In this document: piece after piece, positions 24,362 through 35,760 of the stretch | Position numbering within the stretch: the stretch's first letter is position 1 | Layout of the letters: every line of letters starts with the position of its first letter | Source: Rhizoctonia solani | Lineage: Eukaryota; Basidiomycota; Agaricomycetes; Cantharellales; Ceratobasidiaceae | Direction of reading: 5' to 3' | Assembly: GCF_016906535.1 (NCBI RefSeq) | Contig: NC_057374.1 | Coordinates: 1,550,001 to 1,614,000, forward strand | Length of the DNA: 64,000 bases | Position numbers and translations under genes: made by a program | Notes under the pieces: model-generated | Seen by the model: only the letters and a program-made list of their open reading frames with translations | Told to the model about the DNA's origin: nothing | Database searches by the model: none

Positions 24362-25060
24362 AGTCGTAATGTATCTATAGCACCATGCCTTGATTGCTAA
24401 TAATATATACTTGGCTTTAGGTCCAAGGCGAACTCAAATATCCTGGTCATGCGTGAAGATGACATCACCGTGCTGAATTCTTCGGGGGATTCTTGGAAGC
24501 TCAGTAATCTTGCGGCACCAGCCAGTGTTGAGGCGGGACATATACATGCAATTCAAGCTGCAAGAGAGCCCGTAGATATATCACTTTGGCTTGAATTCGC
24601 ATATACTTAAAAGCACTTGTTCATCAAATGTACTGCTGGGAGTATCTTGCAGAGTGCAAAGCGGCAAGTAAACCCACGTGATCCAGTCACGGCCGAGGCC
24701 CCGCCGAAACTTCGCACATATCAACGGAAAGAACCCAGACGCAAATAGCGCGACCATCAATTACGGTCGTCAATATATGCTTACACTTACAATTCTAGCA
24801 ATGCCTTGGCCATGTGTCGGTATGAAAATCCGTTTTCCACTTCGGCAGTCACTTTCCTCACGCTTCCTCCTTCACCTGACTAACCGACAAAACTGCGACT
24901 AGTCCAGAGCTCAGCCAGTATCCTTAGCAGCGGGAAAATTACACAGCTGATTAACCTCAAGTCGAGACTAACATAAAAGTCCGAATGAATTGTTCGGCGG
25001 GTGAACAACCACCCCTCCCACTCCTTCTTTTAGCTATCTTTATCCGTGTATACACCGAGC
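24362..25060. other. Intergenic, promoter of AA9 gene
   Basis: Spacer between the acyltransferase and the first LPMO gene; no coding signal. CACGTG at 24675-24680. The last 80 bases include a pyrimidine-rich tract and TATACACCGA just before the ATG, a segment shared with the promoter of the related LPMO gene at 63.18 kb. Confidence 0.4.
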
Positions 25061-26419
25061 ATGAGGCCTCAAGCAATTGCTACATCTCTTGCGCTGTTTT
25101 CTGTCCAAGCAGCAGCACATACCATCTTCCAAGTGGGTTACCCGGAACTTCGAGGCCTGGGGATGGTTGCTGAACTACTATACATAGGAACTCTATGTCA
25201 ACGGAGTCTCTGCCGGACATCTGAAAGGCATTCGCTACCCTAATTATGATGGCCCGATCACCGATGTGACTAGCAACGATGTTATTGTGAGTTGTCCCTA
25301 TTTTGAACCCTCCGCATGCTTATAATAAGCCCTATTCCCTAGTGCAACGGTGGACCCAACCCACTTGTCACTCCATACGATAAGACTATCATCAATGTTC
25401 CCGCAGGAGCCACGATTACCCATGAATGGCACCATACTCTGACTAGCGCTGGCACTGGTGACATCGATGATCCTATTTCTGCTGGTCACTTGGGACCTGT
25501 TATGGGTAAGTTTCTCAGAAGTTTTGGCCCGCCACAGTATTTTAAATATCCTCGTAGTTTACTTGGCCAAGATTCCCGATGCGACCCAAGAGTCCGTTAC
25601 CGGTCTCAAGTGGTTCAAGATTGCCGAGGATGGATTGGACTCCAAAGGAGAGTGGGCCGTGACTCGCCTCTACAACAACGGCGGAAAGGCTAGCGCGGTG
25701 ATTCCAAAGTGTATCCCTTCAGGAAATTACCTTCTCCGTGCGGAAATTATCGGTGAGATTGTCGGAGCTGTCTCCAGTAAAACCATAATTAATCTACGGC
25801 ACACATAGCTCTCCATGCGGCTGGCTCGTACCCGGGTGCTCAACTCTACATGGAGTGCGCACAAATCAATGTCACTGGGGGTGGGAATGCATCTCCGGCT
25901 ACGATTTCATTCCCTGGAGCATACTCTCCTACTGATCCAGGAATCACTATCAACGTAAGCAGTTCAGATATTGGATCGTAACACATTTCTAATATGTTTT
26001 GACAGATCTATGTACGCTAATACTCGAGCCTGACATACGCGTGCATAAAACTAATATATCATAAATAGTATCCTCCAGTGACAAATTATACCATCCCAGG
26101 GCCTCGTCCCTTCACCTGTGATGGGGCGAGCACTACTCCAGTCACTACGTCTGTAACCTCACCTGTGACTACTACCACTAGCAAGCCTGCTACCTCGACC
26201 ACCAAAGCTTCAACCACCACGTCTGCTCCGGCTTCTACGCCGACCGTAGGTACTGTTGCGAAGTATGGCCAATGTGGCGGAATTGGATGGGCGGTATGTA
26301 GTAGAATATACGTTCGAAGGCTCATGCTAATAAAATAACCCTGTGCGTAGGGAGCCACCGCCTGTGTATCTGGGTCTACATGCACCAAGGTCAACGATTA
26401 TTATCACCAATGCATTTAG
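25061..26419 (+). CDS. AA9 lytic polysaccharide monooxygenase with C-terminal CBM1
   Basis: Secreted copper enzyme that oxidatively cleaves cellulose or related glucans. Eight exons: 25061-25132, 25188-25286, 25343-25505, 25558-25752, 25809-25954, 26006-26011, 26069-26293, 26351-26419 (324 residues). A short signal peptide ends in QAAA before HTIFQ, so mature His1 is the first copper-brace ligand. The second His is in [14 protein letters not shown] and the axial Tyr is in [11 protein letters not shown]. The core ends [14 protein letters not shown], followed by a Thr/Ser/Pro linker and a CBM1 ([15 protein letters not shown]...YYHQCI) with the cysteines and flat aromatic face for cellulose. Exon 6 is only 6 nt. 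Regulation is probably by plant-biomass induction, which the sequence does not show. Confidence 0.95.
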
Positions 26420-27063
26420 AAACTTCTCTCTCCGATTGCTTATTGGGTCATTTACCACAGATGTATTGCCAGTGTTGTTTCTTTGTCAATAATACATTTG
26501 GTGTTTATGCATCGGTGGTGACATCTCAGCCTTGGTAATTGTGGAGTAATAGTACTTAGGGAATTTACAGATGCTGCATGAAATGTCCTATAGGTGGATA
26601 TTGTGTTCTAATCGCTCCGTTCTGAAGTATTTTTCATGTTTATTCCAATGCCATGTGTAAGGTATCCCTAATTAAGGCGCCACTCGTGGTAGCATAGCAC
26701 CGCCACCTACCCCTTTGTTGGTTGCACGCAGAGTTTATTATAAGACAAACAACGACCACTACAATGAAACAGCCTTTCGGTTCTCATCATCCAAGAAGAA
26801 GACCAAATGTTTTGCACACTCGAGCTACAATGGAACGGAGAAGAAGGAAGCTTCCTCTCATGGACCAGAAGACTATAAAGTGTGACCCACCTCCGCCCTC
26901 GTCTCTCACTGCACCTCTTTGGTTTCCTACATAGTTTCTTATTTCTTTCTCGGTCTAACGACATTATACGCTTGGACGCACTTTACGACTTATATTCTGA
27001 TTATTTTGCGCCGGACGCTCGCTTTTATACTCCTATCACACTCTCTATAGCTACTTATCTAGG

Positions 27064-28841
27064 ATGAAGGCCTCACCTGTTTACCTGGCTGCTCTCTTCT
27101 CTCTCGTTATTTCCCCTGGTGCTCGAGCCCATGGTTTCGTAAAAACTGTTGAAATTCTGGGCAGTGACTCGTTCAACGGGCCCAAGCCTGGTGCTACTGG
27201 AGCCAATAAGTCGCCTATTCGGGGTATTACTGATCAATCTCCCGTCAAGAATCTCCAAAGCAAAGATATAATCTGCGGAATTGGCGCAACACCTGGGTCC
27301 GTCGTTGCTTCTGCCAAGCCGGGAGATACTCTTGTGTACTCGGTGAGCCTGTCCCTAGAAGGTTATTGGTACACCAACTTAGACGCATGTTAGTGGGCGA
27401 ACGATCTTGCCGATAACGGAAACTGGATCCATGATACCGGTCCAATGATGACGTATTTTGCGCAAGTGCCCTCCGGTCAGGTAAATACGAATTGTAGTGA
27501 TCATGCTTCAAATACTAAACTTTATGTTCTTAGACCGCTGACAAGTTTAATGGAGAAGGTGCCCAGTGGTTCAAAACTGACCAAGTGGGAAAAAAGAACA
27601 ACAAGTGGATTCAAGGTTCCCTGATGACTGGTGCCACCTTCAAGACCAAGATTCCGGAAACTCTCGCAAACGGCGATTATCTTGTTCGCCATGAGGTACG
27701 CTTTCTCGAATTGATGCGGAAGTTCAAAGCTAACCATTGTCGGTAGATTGTTGCACTCCACACCGCCGCGAATAAGGGTGGGGTTGAATTTTATCCTTCA
27801 TGGTAAGAACATTATCGGCGACGAACCAAGACCATACTGAGCACATCCCTCAGCCTCCAAATCCGAATCAAGAACTCTAATGCTGGTAACGCGACGGTTA
27901 CCGCGACTCCAACGCTCTCTTTCCCTGGCGCTTATACCGCCGATGATCCAGGCCTTCTCGTGAATGTCTTTGCCCAGGCTGCTGATGGAAGCGAATACAA
28001 ATTTCCCGCAGGACCAATCGCTGAGGTCACAGCACCTGGAGCTACTGGCTCTTCGCCCAACGTTCTGATCAGTCAGTCCGCATCGCTGGTTACCGAAACG
28101 AGTAGTAGCACAAGTGCTCCCTTCACTCCGAGCTCTGTTATAACTACTACATCTCTTTCGGCCACCGCCACGGTTGTAACGTCATCGGCCATCATAACAT
28201 CTGCTTCAACTACAACTTCAGCCACGGCCCCAGTTACGACTTCAAACACCGAATTGCAAGGAGTTCGTCTTGCGAACGGGCGCGCCGCGCAGGCACTGAA
28301 TATCCGTTTTCAAAACACAACAATTTCAGATAAATGTGAGCCTCTCGAACCTGGTTGCGTTGGCGGACAGTTTGCGATCTGTACTCAAGAGGGAACCTGG
28401 AGCCTCCAAGATGCATGCTTCAGTGGTACTTCTTGTTTTGTCATCCCATTGAAGAATATCAACGGCACCCAAGTTGGGTGCTTCCCTGAGTCGGTGGTCG
28501 AGCAAGCCATAATTGACTCTGGGGTCGGACGAGGTCCTGAAACAAGCACCATACCTACAGCCACTGCTTCTTCTACCAGCTCAACCGTCTTGGTATCCAG
28601 CGCTATTAATAGCAGTACCAGTTCCACGCAAGCAACTACTACGACCTCTGCCAGCTCGAGTGTTGTTGCGTCCGCTTCCACTGGAGTTGTTACGGTTATC
28701 ACTACCCCCGTGCCTTCCGTATCAAGTTCTTTGCCTATAACCACTTCTGGAACAAACGCAGGTACTCCGGCTGTTGTTATCGGAGTTGGAGAGAGACCCG
28801 CCCGACGCATGCTTCGCTGGGAGCGCCGTGGCATATACTAA
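27064..28841 (+). CDS. AA9-type LPMO with Ser/Thr linkers and Cys-rich C-terminal module
   Basis: Secreted copper monooxygenase of a second AA9 lineage. Five exons: 27064-27342, 27394-27480, 27534-27695, 27747-27802, 27854-28841 (523 residues). The signal peptide ends ARA before HGFVKTVEI (His1). NWIHDTGPMMTYFAQ supplies the second His, and HEIVALH plus EFYPSC carry the usual second-shell and axial residues. The catalytic domain ends near PGAYTADDPGLLVNVF (about residue 230). A Ser/Thr/Ala linker follows, then a compact domain of about 55 residues with six or seven cysteines (CEPLEPGCVGGQFAIC...GTWSLQDACFSGTSC...GCF) resembling CBM19-type chitin-binding modules. A second Ser/Thr-rich stretch and a short basic tail (PARRMLRWERRGIY) complete it. 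The module identity is a tentative call; the LPMO call is firm. Confidence 0.9.
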
Positions 28842-29468
28842 ACCCTGTGCTCGTTTTATCTTTATCTTTTATCAAATCTGGATTGATGTTCGACGCAACT
28901 AGTGTAGCCCCTAGGATTACAAGACCACAAAATGGATGTACTATAAACTATTTACACACACTGTAGCTTACTTTCATTCAGGCAATATCACTACTTGCTC
29001 TAGTTAATCGTATCTTATGTCGAGCTCGTTCATCAGGTCAATAATCATATTTAAGAAGCCTCCTGTCCCACCAATGCGTTGTAATATCGCATAGTTATGT
29101 GAAGCACATGGACAGAACGGCACTACAGGCTTGGAGTCTGCTGCCCAGTATGAATGAACTGTATAAGTATGATGTTTTTATTTAATTATATCGCACAATT
29201 CCAGCTGTTTTGAATAAATCGATAGCTTATTCCCCAAGCTCATAATAATCCATAATGGACATCATGCTCTATTCTTGGCAACTTCCAAAATTCGACTAGA
29301 TAATATAGGTCACCTGCTTATGATAGCACAGCGCTAATTGATATCGGCATCTTCGGCCGAGACAACTGGCAAGAGCCCGGGCTGTACCCATACTGGCTGG
29401 GACTCAAAAGCACAGTGGCCCCTGCAAGTAGGTAACGCCCTCGGAAAGCCTGCGACTCTCTATCAAAC
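28842..29468. other. Intergenic, nothing supported
   Basis: AT-rich spacer between the second LPMO gene and the first methyltransferase; presumed 3' UTR and promoter. No frame or repeat stands out. Confidence 0.4.
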
Positions 29469-30496
29469 ATGCAATCTAGCAACACCACCTCCAAAGACTC
29501 TTGGTCTGCTTCCCAGTACAATAAAAATGCGGCATTCGTTTATTCCGACGCATACACACAGCCTATACTTGAGTTGCTTTCCCTTAAACCTGGAGAGCGT
29601 ATCCTTGATATGGGTTGCGGTACGGGCGAGCTAACTTGCCGTCTACGAGAGGCCGTGGGACAGGATGGAATGATCGTGGGCATAGACTCGAGCCAGAATA
29701 TGGTAATTTCCTCATCTGTCTTATACTTCCTTTCTCTTATTTCTGTCACAGCTTGAAAGGGCCAAGGCAAATGGCGTGGAAAATATTTTCTGTCCTGATA
29801 TACAGAGTCTTACTATGCTCGATCGGTTTGAAAGTTTGGCGCGTACATTCGACGGTGAAAGATTTTGTTTACTTAAAGAGAACTTTCATACTGAAGCCCA
29901 GTTCAATAAGCCGTCTTTACCAATGCTACGCTCCACTGGTGTAAACGAGATCCACTAGGAGTCGTACAGGCAGCTAAGCGCACTCTGAAACCGGGAGGCC
30001 GTTTTGTAGGAGAGTTTGGTGGATATTTAAACTGCGTTGGTGGGGGAAATTACTTTATACTATGCTATAAACGTGTAAAGCTTCATCGCCAAAGGTGTAC
30101 GATCTGCATTGCACCAGGTCTTACGGAGGCGAGGAATCGACCCTTCAAGGGTTGACCCGTGGTATTTTCCGCGGTCAGAGCACTATGCTAGTGTAAGTCT
30201 CAAATATTTCTTTTGATTGCAATCAACTATTGAATATTGTATAGGTACTCGAGTCTGAGGGATTCAAAATTGAACAAATATCACTCAATCCTCGTTTTAC
30301 GCCCCTACCAGGTCCCTTGATAGATTGGCTTCGAACTTTTGCGCGCAACTCAATACTCGCTAACATGAACGACGAAGACGCAGAACAAGTTATGCAAGAT
30401 GTTTCCGATTTATGCGAACCCGATATGAAGGATGAGAAAGGAGGGTGGGCAATTATGTATGTCAGACTAAGATTCCGAGCGGTTCTTCCTCTGTAA
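29469..30496 (+). CDS. SAM-dependent class I methyltransferase, tandem copy 1
   Basis: Small-molecule type Rossmann methyltransferase, closest in layout to trans-aconitate methyltransferase-like proteins. Five exons: 29469-29702, 29752-29854, 29911-30039, 30095-30192, 30245-30496 (271 residues). Motif I is ERILDMGCGTGELT; the acidic end of strand 2 is VGIDSSQNM; the post-strand-4 block is DAVFTNATLHWCKRDP, joined across intron 2; the strand-5 entry is LKPGGRFVGEFGG. The C-terminal cap contains LESEGFKIEQISLNPR and ends FRAVLPL. No signal peptide, so cytosolic. It is the first of three paralogues on the same strand. The substrate is unknown. The frame is fully open once the four introns are removed. 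Confidence 0.88.
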
Positions 30497-31651
30497 CCTG
30501 TATGTCTGCCAATCAATGTGATGGCTCCTCATTGTACTTTTCATTCAATTTAATAACTGTGAAAAGTGGTCACGCCTTCCTTGTAGGTAGGAATGAAACG
30601 AGTGCGCACGGGTACTCACGGGTCCAAATATTGACTAATATCTCTCCCACTATCATCCATGCGGGTTTGAGAGTTGAAATATAGATTGAGATAGCTCAGG
30701 TGAATGTAACAATACATTTTGAGTGAATGCTTATCAGTCAGAACCCAAGGCATTACCAGACCCGCACGTACCTGTGTGTAGCTGTTTCAGTTCCTACTTA
30801 TAGGATATTACAGATCAATGTGAATCCTGAATCCCCGAGTGTACATATAGCCATGTATGTGAAACCTGGAGAATAGCTGTATCAAAGAGTGTCCCGACGA
30901 GCCTACTGAGTAACCATTCCTGATTAAAATTGGCGCTTCAGACAAAGTATGGCGACGCAGTCATTAGCGAATATAAGTACGGACGGCTATGCACATTGAT
31001 CGCATGACGTTCCTCCTTTTCCTTTACGGCGAATACGCACCTGCCACGTGTTTAAGTACAGTGGATTTTATTAATAGTCTACTGAAATGATAGGTCATAA
31101 AAATGAGTTTTCTCATTGCGGTTTACTAATGGGTGACTTTCCATAATCAGGAATGTGATCTGAAATCTATAGTTTGTTCAATCACTGTTCCCTCGGGTAC
31201 GAACCGAGTCTATGCCGACGAATGGGCGGGCGGAACTCCGGGCGTACTACATTTCTCTCGTAAGCACCATGGTCGCTCGACCGGATGGTCGATTTCCGAG
31301 TTTATTAATGCTTAAGTGTCAAAAGCATGAACCTTTTGCAATTTGACACTACCAAGAACATATGTGCATATAGCCGCTAAAAATCATGTAATTCCGTTGC
31401 ACACTGTAGTGAGACAGCGTATGGTCTGAGTAGAGCATTTTAACACTATAGATATCATATGCATTGAACCCCACGCCGAGTTTTCTACTCAACCCACTTG
31501 ACACATGTATACAGGGTCCAATATTTACGTCTAAGCGTTTTAGATCTAAAATGCTTGGAGTTCCGAATAACGTTCCTAACTTTTTCCTTGCGGAGGGCCT
31601 CCCAGTTTTTTATACAACCTCGGTATTCTGTACTTCATCCCATCTCTGAGA
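30497..31651. other. Spacer between methyltransferase copies 1 and 2
   Basis: About 1.1 kb without a supportable gene. A perfect 9-bp inverted repeat (AGTGTCAAA ... TTTGACACT) with an 18-nt interval lies at 31315-31350. CACGTG occurs at 31045-31050. Confidence 0.4.
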
Positions 31652-32732
31652 ATGACTGGCTCCGCTCCTAAATATACATGGCTACCTTCCTTATATAACC
31701 AGAACGCCGCCTTTGCATACTCTGAAGAAAGTACAAGGCCTGTATTTGAGCTGCTCTCACCCAAACCCGGCGAACGTATTGTAGACGTGGGTTGCGGCAC
31801 TGGGGAATTAACCCTGCGCTTACAGGGGATCGTTGGAAAATATGGGCTAGTTTTGGGAATAGATTCAAGTGAAAACATGGTGAGTACTAGCATTAGAGCC
31901 TCGATTATACCATACATATTCGAGTACTTAGGCTAACATGAGAGACAGCTTGAGAAAGCCGCAGCGAATGGTGTTCAAAATGTACTGTGTTGCGATATAC
32001 AGAAGCTCGTGATTCCAGAAAGGCTGGAAGGCCTTTTGGGAACGTTTGATGGTGAGCCGTCCTCTTCTGGTTAGTTAAAGCGGGACAGCTAAATGCCAGG
32101 TTCTAGCGGTATATACCAACGCCACACTTCACTGGTGCAACCAAGATCCCTATGGCGCTGTACGAGCTGTTAAAATGCTTCTGAAACCTGGGGGGCGTTT
32201 TGTGGGCGAGTTATGCGGACATGGCACCGGGATGGGTATGTAAAAATAAGATAAATGAAACCATAATGACCTAAATCTACATATTTACTTGTGTCTGGCA
32301 TTGCACCACAGGTCTACGCGTTGTGATTGCAAACGTGTTGAGGGGCCGGGGTATCAATACCCCCAATCCATGGTTACTTCCCAAGCCTGAAGAATATGCA
32401 AGTGTGAGTCAAGCAACTATTAAACAGTAATAATGTTGTTAAACTGAAATGACCTCCATGTACCTCGGCCTGGTGCTCAGATCCTTGAAGCGGAGGGCTT
32501 CAAAGTCGAACACATATCTCTGAACCCCCGTCTGGTTTCCCTCCCCGGGTCGATGATTGACTTTTTTCGTGCAGTCTATAAAGTCGCATTCCTCAAAGAT
32601 ATGTCAGACGAGGAAGCAGAAAATGTCATGCGAGAAATCAGCAACATGTGTGAGGTTGATCAAAAGGACCAGAGTGGGATGTGGTCCTATCTGTACGTTC
32701 CATTGAGATTCCAAGCTATTGCTCCAATGTGA
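31652..32732 (+). CDS. SAM-dependent class I methyltransferase, tandem copy 2
   Basis: Paralogue of the flanking methyltransferases with the same five-exon structure: 31652-31879, 31949-32051, 32107-32235, 32312-32403, 32481-32732 (267 residues). Exons 2, 3 and 5 have exactly the same lengths (103, 129, 252 nt) as in copies 1 and 3. Motifs: ERIVDVGCGTGELTLRL, LGIDSSENM, DAVYTNATLHWCNQDP, LKPGGRFVGELCG, then LEAEGFKVEHISLNPR and terminal FQAIAPM. The key SAM-binding glycines are intact. The cap region (FFRAVYKVAFLKDMSDEEAE) is closer to copy 3 than to copy 1, suggesting that 2 and 3 arose from the later duplication. Substrate not inferable. Confidence 0.88.
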
Positions 32733-34363
32733 TATGTACTTACTTCGAAGCGCATGTAAACAATGCTTTGTCATTCTAGAAATTCTTTTGGCTGCCTGTT
32801 TAATTCAAGTGCGAGGAGTGCAATACTATACAACAATCTTCGGACTGAACATAGGTTCTTCCGGAGTCCGTCGTCCCTTCTTGGTTAAGACCTTACGGGC
32901 CCGAACAATCGCACACCAAAGTTTTATCTATGTGGTCTACGCGAAGAAGTACGTAGCCTCATTGCTTTCTTTACAGTTGTAACCCTAAGTCCACCAAGCG
33001 AGCTCCGTAATCGGATGAAAGTATATATTATTATCCTTAAAGCCCGCTTAGTTGAAAACGCGGGTGGACAGCCGCCCAAAAATGCTCTTCTACGAAGCTG
33101 TGCTCGAGTCAGTGTTAGTCAATTTGATGTTGGTAACTTATTCTGGTCAGGGTCAGTAATTCATATAAGGTATATGACTGCGTGTAGTGGCTAGAAAGAG
33201 ACTGGGAGAGTGGAAATTGCCAGAGCCGCGCGAGGGACGCCGGGGGGGAGAACGGGGTGGGATGCGAGAAAGGCCTGTAGGTTGGGTTACTAACCCCTCT
33301 ACGAAACCCGCCAGAGTTTGTGAGTGCTCGGCAGCACCCGTGGTTTCCCATATTCAGAGGCTCACAAGCAGTCCACTATGATTAGTCATCACGCGCTTTA
33401 CTTGGCCTGGAGTAATAAGTGTCACTAATCCTCCATTATGGTATAAACGTCAGCTGACTAAGAGTCTATGGATTCCAAGCGAGCGGTGTACGCTCCCGGG
33501 CGCTTGCAGACTCTAGCGGTTTTTGTAGAGCCTGCCTAGGCGCAACGAGGAGTGGTAGGCGGGGCAAAATAAAATAAAATAAAGTGGTAGAAATGATGCG
33601 TGATTATAATGACATAGGTGATACCAGGCACAGTATGGGTCAATTGCCAGTGGGGGGGGGGGAGGGAGTGCCGGAGATGGCTCGTATGAGCCCTGACGAA
33701 TAAGCCCCCTATGCGACTCTTTGCAGGTGCCGAGCCGCGCCATGATCCTGGCTTCGATAAATCTTTTTAAATCTTTTGGAAATTTGAAGTTTGAGTCTTA
33801 TTCGTAGACCAATCCGATCGATTCTCCCCCTAAGGTAAAAGAAGAGCCATCGATAAGGTTCAACACTCACACATGATCATGCTCATCAGCGGAGAACTAT
33901 GGGTGCCTCGGTAATATCTAAAACTGTATGCGCATAACACAGTTTGAGGTTAGCGTAGTCTCCACAGTCCGCAATTTGCCACGATACACACTGAAGTTCC
34001 CAAAATTATAAGTAACACGGTGCTCTTCCCAGGACCGGTTTAAACCATTCCTGTTGACCCCTTAGGGCAACGTCAATCCAGTGACTAACTGAACCTTGTT
34101 AATTTGGTTAGTCATAATTTATGCATTTGTCTGGGCAGCTATATATGTGATTACTTTTTCCGCATATAAATTGGCAGCGTTGCTCTAAACGTCAGCGCCA
34201 CCCAGAGTGTATACATGTATCGGAATACGAGCAGCGCCCTGTGTCCCGGAAGAGCACAGGTGCATTGATTGCTCTTCCTGGGATCACAAAGGTTACCCAT
34301 ATATACATCAGAAACTTCTCTGAGATCACGTCGCTCAAGTCCCCCATTTCTCTACACTTAACC
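32733..34363. other. Spacer between methyltransferase copies 2 and 3
   Basis: About 1.6 kb without a recognisable gene. A run of ten or so G lies near 33653-33662, and a TAAAA-type tandem (aataaaataaaat) near 33568-33582. Short frames do not match the neighbouring methyltransferases, so I see no fourth copy. Confidence 0.4.
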
Positions 34364-35421
34364 ATGATCGAATCTAATATTACCTCAAAATACACATGGA
34401 GCCCTGCTCTTTATAACAAGAGTGCCCCTTTCGTATATTCTGACAAGAATACCAAGCCATTATTCGAGCTACTCTCTGCCCGGCCTGGTGAACGAATCGC
34501 CGATATGGGCTGTGGTACGGGCGAGCTGACCTTACGACTTCAGAAACTCGTAGGGGAGGAAGGGTTGATTCTGGGAGTGGACGCTAGCGAAAGCATGGTA
34601 AATATATATGCCCCAGACGCACCTTGTGGTTTCACTTACTAAACGTGTCGCATGCTGATAGCTCAAGATAGCCGAAGAAAATGGAATCAAAAACCTCCTG
34701 TGCTGTGACATACAGATGCTTGAGATGCCCGGCAAATTCGAAGACTTGATAGGAACATTCGATGGTAAGAGTTCCGGTTCTCACCAGATTTGCTGTAACT
34801 CCTTCGTTAATGTTATTTCTGCTAGCGGTGTTCACAAATTCGACTCTTCAATGGTGCAAACAAGATCCACATGGCCCAGTAAAATCTGCCAAATGTCTCC
34901 TCAAGCCTGGTGGTAGATTCGTTGGGGAGTTCCCCGGGTACATGACTGGAATAGGTAAGCAACTAGATAAAAATGACCAGTATCTTACAGACACTAATCA
35001 TAACTTGTAAAATTCTAGGTACGAGGTGCGCCTTTTCCCAGGTACTCAAGAAGAGGGGAATCAATCCTCCCGACCCATGGTTTCTTCCCCAACCTGCCGA
35101 GTACGCAAAGGCAAGTGTTACCGCATTGAAATTAAATGAGATTCGTATTTAAATATATTGATGGTATAGATACTTGAGGCGGAAGGCTTCGAGGTCGAAT
35201 ATATCACATTGGATCCCCGCGTCTGCTTGCTCTCGGGGCCAATGATAGACTTTCTCCGAGCGATCTATCGGATTGCATTTCTCAAAGATATGGGAGATGA
35301 AGAAGCAGAGCAAATCCTTCAAGAAGTGGCTGATATCTGTGAGTTGGAACATAAGGATGGGATGGGAAATTGGTCCATCATGTATACAACAGTTAGGTTC
35401 CGAGCTATTGCTCCCTTGTGA
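34364..35421 (+). CDS. SAM-dependent class I methyltransferase, tandem copy 3
   Basis: Third paralogue, exons 34364-34597, 34662-34764, 34826-34954, 35019-35110, 35170-35421 (269 residues). Motifs: ERIADMGCGTGELTLRL, LGVDASESM, DAVFTNSTLQWCKQDP, LKPGGRFVGEFPG, then LEAEGFEVEYITLDPR and FRAIAPL. The frame is open upstream to 34241, but homology to copies 1 and 2 places the start at 34364. Intron 4 is best read with a GC donor (AAG then GCAAGT), because this makes exon 4 92 nt long, as in copy 2; a GT donor six bases later is also in frame. The His in the ATLHW block of copies 1 and 2 is Gln here, a possible substrate-site difference. Confidence 0.87.
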
Positions 35422-35708
35422 TCTTATGTAAACGCTTCAAGCACCCTACATCAAGCTATAGCTAATTAAATTAAATAATGTAAATCCATTCAGGTTAATT
35501 GATATGAACGTCCCCTCTGAAGTCAGATCCTTGACTCTGGATCCGACTCGGTGATGGATGGTGATCGAGGAACCTATCTAGATAAACATCGCAGGCGATC
35601 GTGATAGATATCAAGTAAAGTTGGGGCTCTATAAATTCACTAACTTACTGTGGGGGTGGAATCTCTGCATACAAAGGCCTAGATTTAATCATTGCGGGTG
35701 TCCCCACT

Positions 35709-35760
35709 CACGTGAAGTATCTCCACTATCCTCGTGACGTCATGATATATTATGACGTCA
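35709..35760. promoter_or_regulatory. Twin ATF/CREB sites and E-box upstream of the phosphate carrier
   Basis: Two perfect palindromic CRE octamers TGACGTCA at 35735-35742 and 35753-35760 are separated by ten A/T-rich bases, so the block is itself nearly palindromic. A CACGTG E-box, the core bound by Pho4/NUC-1-type phosphate regulators, lies at 35709-35714. All are 190-250 bp upstream of the carrier ATG. The motifs are seen directly; binding by ATF/CREB bZIP or Pho4-like factors is inference. Confidence 0.6.

Noticed and set aside
32733..34363. A fourth, decayed methyltransferase between copies 2 and 3.
   Set aside because: No trace of the GCGTGEL or KPGGRFVGE motifs on either strand of the spacer.
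22937..35421. A secondary-metabolite cluster formed by the acyltransferase and methyltransferases.
   Set aside because: LPMO genes lie between them, and there is no terpene synthase, PKS, NRPS, P450 or transporter in the interval.
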